A DNA stretch of 64,000 bases. It comes from Nocardioides sp. JQ2195 (lineage in GTDB: Bacteria > Actinomycetota > Actinomycetes > Propionibacteriales > Nocardioidaceae). Below, in pieces: positions 58,936 through 64,000 of the stretch. Where the stretch lies: contig NZ_CP050902.1 of the NCBI RefSeq assembly GCF_012272695.1, forward strand, positions 124,001 through 188,000, in the 5' to 3' direction. A program made the position numbers and the translations under genes. The notes below the pieces were generated by a model. That model searched no databases, was not told the DNA's origin, and saw nothing but the letters and a program-made list of their open reading frames with translations. Position 1 is the first letter of the stretch. Every line of letters begins with the position of its first letter.

Positions 58936-60132
58936 TCACCACGCGCTCCGCAGCAGCTCCTGGAGCTCGGTGCGCGAGGGCCGACGCGGTGCCTGGGACA
59001 GTGACCAGTCGTCCAGTGCATGGTCGACGATGCTGTCCAGGTCCTCGCGGGCAATCCCCACGTCACGGAGTCGGACGGGGGCGTTCAGCTTCCCGAGCAC
59101 CGAAGTCACGGCGCAGGTGGCAGCTTCAGCAGGTGCTTCGTCTGGGTCTCGGCCCAAGGCCTCCGCAACCTTGCGCAGGCCGGGTGCGCACGCCGGTGCA
59201 TTGAACCGCATCGCGTGCGGCAACAGGATCGATTCGATGATCCCGTTGGAGACGTCGAATGCCGGGCCAACGGCGTGCGAGAGGGCCTGTGCCAGTCCGC
59301 TGCCCGAATGGTCGCTGGCCTGCCCGGCGAGGAGTGCGGCGGACATCAGGCGCAATCTGGGCTCGGGATCCACCGGTGAAGCAACCGACCGAGGTCCCCA
59401 GACCGCGATCTCGCGGAGAGCGTGCAAGGCCAGCGCATCGGTGAGTGGATCGTCGAGCGGGGCCTGCAACCCCTCCACAGCCATCGAGAACGCATTGAGC
59501 GTCGCGGACAGGAAGAGGGGTTGGGGCGTGGTCGCGATCATCGCTGGATCGAGGAAGACGCCCTGGGCCCTGGTCTTCGGATCGAACAGCGCCAGACGCT
59601 CACCGGTCTCGGGGTCCCTGACCGCGCTTCCGGCCTTGGCGTAGGCCGTGGTCGGCGTCGTGGGCAGGATCCACTGGGGGATCTTCGGCTCGAGGAGCCT
59701 GGGGCTGTGCAGGCTCCCGTCCGCAGCCCGGGAGGTGCACAGCTGCCGCAGTGGAGCGCGTTCGGCCAGGAGGATGCTCGCTGCGCGTGCCGTCACGACC
59801 GCGGAGCCTCCACCGACGGCGATGACGGCGTCGGCGCCGACCTCGGCGAGGTAGCGACTCGCCGCCTCCACCGTGGGCACGGGACTGTGGGCCCGCACCT
59901 CGGTGAAGGCACCGACCAGCCTGTCGCCGACAGCCTGACGGACTCGACCGATGGCCGGCTCGTCGCGGCCGACGGAAGCGCCGTGGACGAGGACCACCCG
60001 AGCCCGGCCGGTGCGTTGCAGTTCGCGTGGCAGGGCTGCCATGGCCCGGTCCCCGCAGAAGGTGCGGAACGCAGGGGTCGCGTGACTGAACGCGGGCGGG
60101 CTCGCGGTGGTCACGCGTCGTCGGCCGGTCAC
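58936..60132 (-). CDS. Iron-containing alcohol dehydrogenase family protein
   Basis: A 398-residue member of the group III (iron-containing) dehydrogenases, possibly of the maleylacetate reductase branch. The NAD-binding region shows AVGGGSAVVTARAASILLA (about 105-124) and LPTTPTTAYAKAGSAVRD; the metal site would involve HAVGPAFDVSNGIIESILLPHAMRFNAPA with two histidines. The exact alcohol or keto substrate is not evident. GTG 60132 overlaps the stop of the enoyl-CoA hydratase as GTGA. It is the last gene of the TRAP operon, so it probably metabolises a compound imported by that transporter. Confidence 0.82.
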   Translation of the reverse strand: MTGRRRVTTASPPAFSHATPAFRTFCGDRAMAALPRELQRTGRARVVLVHGASVGRDEPAIGRVRQAVGDRLVGAFTEVRAHSPVPTVEAASRYLAEVGADAVIAVGGGSAVVTARAASILLAERAPLRQLCTSRAADGSLHSPRLLEPKIPQWILPTTPTTAYAKAGSAVRDPETGERLALFDPKTRAQGVFLDPAMIATTPQPLFLSATLNAFSMAVEGLQAPLDDPLTDALALHALREIAVWGPRSVASPVDPEPRLRLMSAALLAGQASDHSGSGLAQALSHAVGPAFDVSNGIIESILLPHAMRFNAPACAPGLRKVAEALGRDPDEAPAEAATCAVTSVLGKLNAPVRLRDVGIAREDLDSIVDHALDDWSLSQAPRRPSRTELQELLRSAW

Positions 60133-60932
60133 TTCTTGACGAAGGCTTCCACGGCGGCCCGGTGCTCTGGTGTGTGGTGGGCCAGCGCCTGCATGGACGC
60201 ACTCAGCTCGAGCACGTCGGCCAGGTCGCGACGGCGCGACTCCCGGAGCAGCTTCTTGGCCATCCGGAGACCGTGAGGCGGGTTCTTGGCGACCCTCTCA
60301 GCCAAGGCGTTCGCATCGTCGAGCAGTGCCTCAGGTGTGGAAACACGGGAGACCAGGCCCCACTCGAGTGCGGTCGCGGAGTCCACCCGATCTCCGGTGA
60401 GCGCCATCTCGGCCGCCCGCGCGGGGCCGACGGCATGGGTCAGGAACCATGCGCCACCGTCGCCGGGGATCAGTCCGAGCTGGACGAACGACTCGGCGAA
60501 GAAGGCGCGCTCGGACATGATTCGCAGGTCGCACATCATCGCCAGGTCGCAGCCGGCACCCACTGCGGGACCGTTCACTGCAGCGATCAGCGGAACCTCG
60601 CAGTTGTGCAGCGCCAGCGGGATCTGCTGGATGCCGTGGCGGTAGCCGTTGCGCTGCTCGTAGGGCGATCCGCCGAACATGCCATTTCCGTCGGCCATCT
60701 CGCGAACGTTCCCGCCGGCGGAGAAGGCGCTGCCGGCGCCGGTGATGATGACGCACCTGACATTCGGGTCGCGGTCGACGCGGGAGGCATTGTCGACGAA
60801 CGCCTCGACGACATCGGGCCCGGAGATGGGGTTGCGCATGTCGGGCAGGTTGATGGTCCAGGTCTCGATGTGACCGGATGCTTCAACGGTGAGGACTTCA
60901 GACACGGGGGTTTCTCCATTCATTTCGTTCAC
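60129..60932 (-). CDS. Enoyl-CoA hydratase/isomerase family protein
   Basis: A 267-residue crotonase-fold enzyme. The oxyanion-hole segments are GAGSAFSAGGNVREM and AVNGPAVGAGCDLAMMCDLRI, and the catalytic Glu region FVQLGLIPGDGGAWFL. It would hydrate or isomerise an acyl-CoA during breakdown of the imported substrate. I start at GTG 60932, which overlaps the stop of the TRAP permease as GTGA, mirroring the same overlap at the other end of the gene; ATG 60923 is an alternative. No acyl-CoA ligase or thiolase is present in the visible part of the operon. Confidence 0.88.
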   Translation of the reverse strand: MNEMNGETPVSEVLTVEASGHIETWTINLPDMRNPISGPDVVEAFVDNASRVDRDPNVRCVIITGAGSAFSAGGNVREMADGNGMFGGSPYEQRNGYRHGIQQIPLALHNCEVPLIAAVNGPAVGAGCDLAMMCDLRIMSERAFFAESFVQLGLIPGDGGAWFLTHAVGPARAAEMALTGDRVDSATALEWGLVSRVSTPEALLDDANALAERVAKNPPHGLRMAKKLLRESRRRDLADVLELSASMQALAHHTPEHRAAVEAFVKK

Positions 60933-62203
60933 AGGACCATGAGGGCGAGATCGGGCCACACGAGCAGGACCACTGCCATGCACAGCATGGCTCCGGCGAA
61001 GGGCAGGGCACCGCGGAAGACCTCCTCGGCAGGACGATCCGCTGCCCGGGCCACTACGAAGACGTTGAGGCCCATGGGTGGTGTCACCAGTCCGACCTCG
61101 GCGAGGAGCACCACGAAGATGCCGAACCAGATGGGGTCGTAGCCGAGCTCGAGCACCACGGGAAGCATCACGGGAACGGTCAGGGCGATGATTGCGATCT
61201 GGTCCATGAAGAATCCCAGGACGACGTAGACCAGGCCGATGCAGAGCATGATCACGAAGGCGGGCAGACCCAGGCCACTGATCCACTCCACCATCTTCGG
61301 GGTGACCTGGGTGTCGGTCAGGAAGTGACCGAAGATGTGCGCACCCACGATGATCGCGAAGATCATCGCGCTGGTGTGGACCGACTCGACCATCACGTGC
61401 CGAAGACCGGCGACGGTGGCCCTCCCCCGTGCCACGGTCAGGAGGAACGCGGCCAGGGCGCCGACCGCCGCGGCCTCGGTCGGGGTGGCGATCCCGGTGT
61501 AGATGGATCCGACGACGGCACCGAAGAGGAGGATGATCGGCAGGGCAGGAACGACCGCCTTCGCCTTCTCCTTCATCGACGTGGCCTCGCCGCTGGGTGC
61601 GGCCGAGGGGTTGAATGCGAAGACGATGTAGAGCGTCAGCACCAGCGTGGCCGCGATGCAGAGGCCGGGTATCACTGCGGCGATGATGGTGTCACCGACG
61701 CTGACCTCGGCGGTGATGGCGTAGAAGACCAGGATCACGCTGGGCGGGATCATGGCCGCCAACGTGCCGACCACCGCGACCAGCCCGCTCGCGGTGCGCG
61801 GGTCGTAGCCCTCGCGGATCATCTGCGTGGTGGAGGTGGAGGCAAGCGTGGCAGCCGAGGCGGTGCTGGACCCGGAGACCGCGGCGAAGGCGGTGCCTGC
61901 GGCCACTGAGGCCACGGCGGTCCCTCCGCGCACCCGCCCGACGCAGGTGCGAGCCGCGTCGAACATGCTGTCGGCGAGGCCGGACAGCAAGATGAGGTGG
62001 GCCATGAAGATGAACAGGGGCGCCGCGGACAGCGTGTAGCTCATCACCGACGTGGGTGCCGCTGTGGCGAGGACGCCGATCGCTTCCGGCAGGCTGCCCA
62101 AGGTCAGCAGGCCCACGATCCCGGTGCCGAGCACTGCGAAGGAGACCGGGACGCGCAGCAGGATCAGCGCCAGCATGAGCAGGGTGAAGGCAAGGGCGAT
62201 CAT
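60929..62203 (-). CDS. dctM: TRAP transporter large membrane subunit
   Basis: A 424-residue DctM-type permease of a tripartite ATP-independent periplasmic transporter, driven by sodium or proton gradients. About twelve hydrophobic segments; typical are MIALAFTLLMLALILLRVPVSFAVLGTG, SGSSTASAATLASTSTTQMIREGYDPRTASGLVAVVGTLAAMIPPSVILVFYAI and GSIYTGIATPTEAAAVGALAAF, ending FGIFVVLLAEVGLVTPPMGLNVFVV. ATG 62203 lies one base after the dctQ stop; a longer frame upstream is only dctQ in another phase. It translocates the substrate delivered by the binding protein. Confidence 0.93.
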   Translation of the reverse strand: MIALAFTLLMLALILLRVPVSFAVLGTGIVGLLTLGSLPEAIGVLATAAPTSVMSYTLSAAPLFIFMAHLILLSGLADSMFDAARTCVGRVRGGTAVASVAAGTAFAAVSGSSTASAATLASTSTTQMIREGYDPRTASGLVAVVGTLAAMIPPSVILVFYAITAEVSVGDTIIAAVIPGLCIAATLVLTLYIVFAFNPSAAPSGEATSMKEKAKAVVPALPIILLFGAVVGSIYTGIATPTEAAAVGALAAFLLTVARGRATVAGLRHVMVESVHTSAMIFAIIVGAHIFGHFLTDTQVTPKMVEWISGLGLPAFVIMLCIGLVYVVLGFFMDQIAIIALTVPVMLPVVLELGYDPIWFGIFVVLLAEVGLVTPPMGLNVFVVARAADRPAEEVFRGALPFAGAMLCMAVVLLVWPDLALMVL

Positions 62204-62204
62204 G

Positions 62205-62807
62205 TCAGACCCCTTCCGAGAGTTCGGCCTGGATGGTGTCGTCCTGGTCCGGGACATGGCCACCCCGAAGGGTGTGCCAGATCTCGCACAGGGCGATGAA
62301 CGCGCCCAGGATGGAGGCGACCGGCATGATCGCCTTCCACCACCACGTGGGCAGGGGCAGCTCGGCCATGCCCGGAACCGGAGCCTCGTCGAGACGGAAG
62401 GAGAACCAAGCGGCCCCCGTGCCCGCCCAGACGAGCAGGACGAAGCAGGCGAGAACGATGGCGTGTGCCAAGAGGGTCAGTGCCCTTCGCACCGGCTCGG
62501 GGAACCGGTCGTAGACCGTGGCCACCGCGATGTGGGCGCCGGCGTAGTAGGCGGTGACCGCGCCGAAGAAGGCCATCGCCATCATGAGGTACTGCTCGAC
62601 GATCGCGACGTTCCAACCGAGTGGGGTCGAGGCCAGGTTGCGACTGATCACCTCAGCAACGGTCAGCACGGTGATGCCCACCAGGCTGAACCCGGCAATC
62701 GCCGCGCAGACCGAGGAGATGGCCTTCTCGACCCTGACCAGGGCTGTGTCCCTGGGGGGCGGAGGGGTCATCGTTCGTTCGTCGACGTGAAGAATGGTCT
62801 CGGTCAT
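62205..62807 (-). CDS. dctQ: TRAP transporter small membrane subunit
   Basis: A 200-residue DctQ-type protein with four membrane helices: AISSVCAAIAGFSLVGITVLTVAEVISRNL, EQYLMMAMAFFGAVTAYYAGAHIAVATVYDRFPEPVRRAL, LAHAIVLACFVLLVWAGTGAAW and AIMPVASILGAFIALCEIWHTL. The E-V-x-x-R-N pattern at the end of helix 1 and the A-Y-x-x-G-A-H-I segment are usual for the family. ATG 62807 overlaps the dctP stop as ATGA. It links the large permease to the binding protein, and its C-terminal end is acidic. Confidence 0.9.
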   Translation of the reverse strand: MTETILHVDERTMTPPPPRDTALVRVEKAISSVCAAIAGFSLVGITVLTVAEVISRNLASTPLGWNVAIVEQYLMMAMAFFGAVTAYYAGAHIAVATVYDRFPEPVRRALTLLAHAIVLACFVLLVWAGTGAAWFSFRLDEAPVPGMAELPLPTWWWKAIMPVASILGAFIALCEIWHTLRGGHVPDQDDTIQAELSEGV

Positions 62808-63880
62808 CTACGGGTCTCCTCGAGCGCGGTCTCGAACTCGGTCAGCACTTCGCTGGCCGGGCGGCCGGTGCTCTCCAGGTCACTGACCCAGTTCTCGCGC
62901 ACGGGTTCGGCGAGCTCGTCCCAGGCCGCGCGCTCGCCGTCGGTGATCTCGTGGATCCGGACCCCTTGCTGACGCATCTCCTTGAGTGCTTGCGCCTGCT
63001 CTTCCTCGATGGCCTTGCAGGCGCCGTCCTGGGCCGCTTCGCCGGCCTCGCGGAGGAGGTCTCGTTGGTCGTCGTCGAGCATGTCCCAGACGTCCTCGGA
63101 GATGGAGAACGTGACGGTGAAGGCGCCGAGGCGCGCGTCCTCCGTGCTGTAGTGGAGCACCTCGCCGAGCTTGTAGGAGCCGATGCTGGCCGGGCTGGCC
63201 AAGGTGCCGGCAACGGTCTTCCGCGAGATCGCCTCGTAGAGGTCGCCCAGGGGCATGGAGACGCCGGCAGCGCCCACCTCGTCGACCACTCGGTCTGCGA
63301 CACCGCCGGTGGACCGCAGGATCTCACCGTCGAGATCGCTGGGATCCTGCACCGGCAGTCCCGCGGTCATCGCCTCGTAGTGGGGCACGACTGCCACCCA
63401 CAGCGGCCTGATGCCGCGCGGTTCCAGCTCCTCCTCGAAGAGGGTGCCGCCCTCCTGCATCGTGGCGAGAACCGCGTCGGCGCCGGTGCAGGCATCGGAG
63501 ATCAGCCCGGGAAGGTCACCGACGTTCGACAGTGGGAGCTCGGTTCCGACGTATGCCGGTGACACGGCGCCCAGCTGGATGACCCCGGATCGCAGCAGCG
63601 CGGCCATGTCACGCTGCTTGCCCATCTGGCCGCTGGCGAAGTACTCCACGTCCAGGCCGAGGTCGTCGCCGCGTTCCTGGAGCGTGTCGATGAACGGGGT
63701 GACGCCTCCGGCCCCGATGGGGTGCGTCGCGGAGAAGCTGTCTCCGAACTTGAGGATCAGGTCGCCCTCTGCGTTGGGGTGTGGCGGCGATGCGCATGCG
63801 CTGCTCGCGAGGAGGAGGGCCGCGCCGGAGAGTGCACCAATGGTGCCCCGCCGGGTGCGGCCGTGGTTCTTCCGGGCCAT
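62804..63880 (-). CDS. dctP: TRAP transporter substrate-binding lipoprotein
   Basis: A 358-residue extracytoplasmic solute receptor. The N-terminus has a basic stretch (RKNHGRTRRG), a hydrophobic core and the lipobox LASSAC (Cys about 28). The DctP fold is seen in LKFGDSFSATHPIGAGGVTPFIDTLQERG, EYFASGQMGKQRDMAALLRSGVIQLGAVSPAYVG, and DLDGEILRSTGG with the carboxylate-binding Arg near R190, then AISRKTVAGTLASPASI. The Arg suggests an organic acid ligand. GGGAGACAGG precedes ATG 63880. It is the first gene of the operon and lies downstream of a perfect palindrome. Confidence 0.92.
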   Translation of the reverse strand: MARKNHGRTRRGTIGALSGAALLLASSACASPPHPNAEGDLILKFGDSFSATHPIGAGGVTPFIDTLQERGDDLGLDVEYFASGQMGKQRDMAALLRSGVIQLGAVSPAYVGTELPLSNVGDLPGLISDACTGADAVLATMQEGGTLFEEELEPRGIRPLWVAVVPHYEAMTAGLPVQDPSDLDGEILRSTGGVADRVVDEVGAAGVSMPLGDLYEAISRKTVAGTLASPASIGSYKLGEVLHYSTEDARLGAFTVTFSISEDVWDMLDDDQRDLLREAGEAAQDGACKAIEEEQAQALKEMRQQGVRIHEITDGERAAWDELAEPVRENWVSDLESTGRPASEVLTEFETALEETRR

Positions 63881-63905
63881 CCTGTCTCCCTAATTACGGT
63901 GGTGA

Positions 63906-63921
63906 CTACGTATTTACGTAG
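63906..63921. promoter_or_regulatory. Perfect palindrome CTACGTATTTACGTAG upstream of the TRAP operon
   Basis: Two 7-bp arms CTACGTA and TACGTAG around TT, 26 bases upstream of dctP, next to an AT-rich stretch (CGTAATTA on the minus strand at 63890-63897) that could be the -10 region. It is probably the operator of a GntR- or TetR-like regulator not present in this window. Confidence 0.65.
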
Positions 63922-64000
63922 ACGTGACCGTAGCCACATGCCCCGGACCATGTCAACGCCCAGGTGCTGGAGAGTTTCAGTCGCGCTGGTGCCAGCGTGC

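Overview
The window is high-GC actinobacterial DNA, most likely from a Nocardioides-like member of the Propionibacteriales. The evidence is a mycobacterial-type proteasome activator (Bpa), two F420/deazaflavin-dependent nitroreductase-family proteins, a GTP-type PEP carboxykinase, an MprAB-like two-component system near an HtrA protease, a DUF222-HNH protein of the REP13E12 type, and many GTG starts with 4-base GTGA or ATGA stop/start overlaps. No phage, CRISPR array or rRNA is seen. Most of the window is ordinary chromosomal housekeeping.

Layout. 1-13 kb: DUF4446 fragment, nitroreductase-like protein, PAP2-lipid kinase fusion, serS, two HAD phosphatases, two secreted TIMP-like proteins, bpa, quinone oxidoreductase, DUF6457/mobA, nitrilase, membrane proteins and a biotinyl carrier. 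12-17.5 kb: two tRNA-Ser genes, one tRNA-Arg, a tiny secreted-peptide gene convergent with a LuxR/TrmB-like regulator, pckG and a divergent ArsR regulator sharing a perfect palindrome. 17.7-30 kb: lipoprotein, a frameshifted saccharopine-dehydrogenase-like gene beside a TetR regulator, the recC-recB-recD operon and an acyl-CoA dehydrogenase. 30-40.6 kb: thpR, ACT-domain protein, FBP zinc-finger protein, second nitroreductase-like protein, menB, sirtuin, TetR-MMPL pair, pntA-pntB. 40.6-46.3 kb: a TrpE/TrpG (PhzE-like) fusion, sulfatase, pabA-pabB. 46.3-52 kb: envelope-stress set (htrA, MFS, M50 protease, histidine kinase, response regulator). 52-58 kb: repeat-rich HNH locus, deglycation pair (LMW-PTP and fructosamine kinase), holin-like protein, VanZ, hisC-like, GST. 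59-64 kb: catabolic operon with a TRAP transporter, enoyl-CoA hydratase and iron-containing alcohol dehydrogenase.

Two things stand out. First, a 49-residue secreted peptide with a 17-residue mature part (DDTGWG motif) sits convergent to a TrmB/PLD-like plus LuxR-HTH regulator, with a palindrome upstream and a structured 3' region: a candidate peptide-signalling or small structured-RNA locus. Second, a dispersed palindromic repeat family (REP-like, core GGTTGAGGAG..CTCGAAACC) is scattered between genes, forms three perfect 56-bp tandem units upstream of the response regulator, and is translated in frame inside a HAD phosphatase and RecB. A related second family (GGTCTCGATACA..CTCGACCACC) and a third inverted-repeat cluster upstream of the TrpE/G fusion are also present. 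All functional assignments are from reading the sequence and family memory; no database search was possible.
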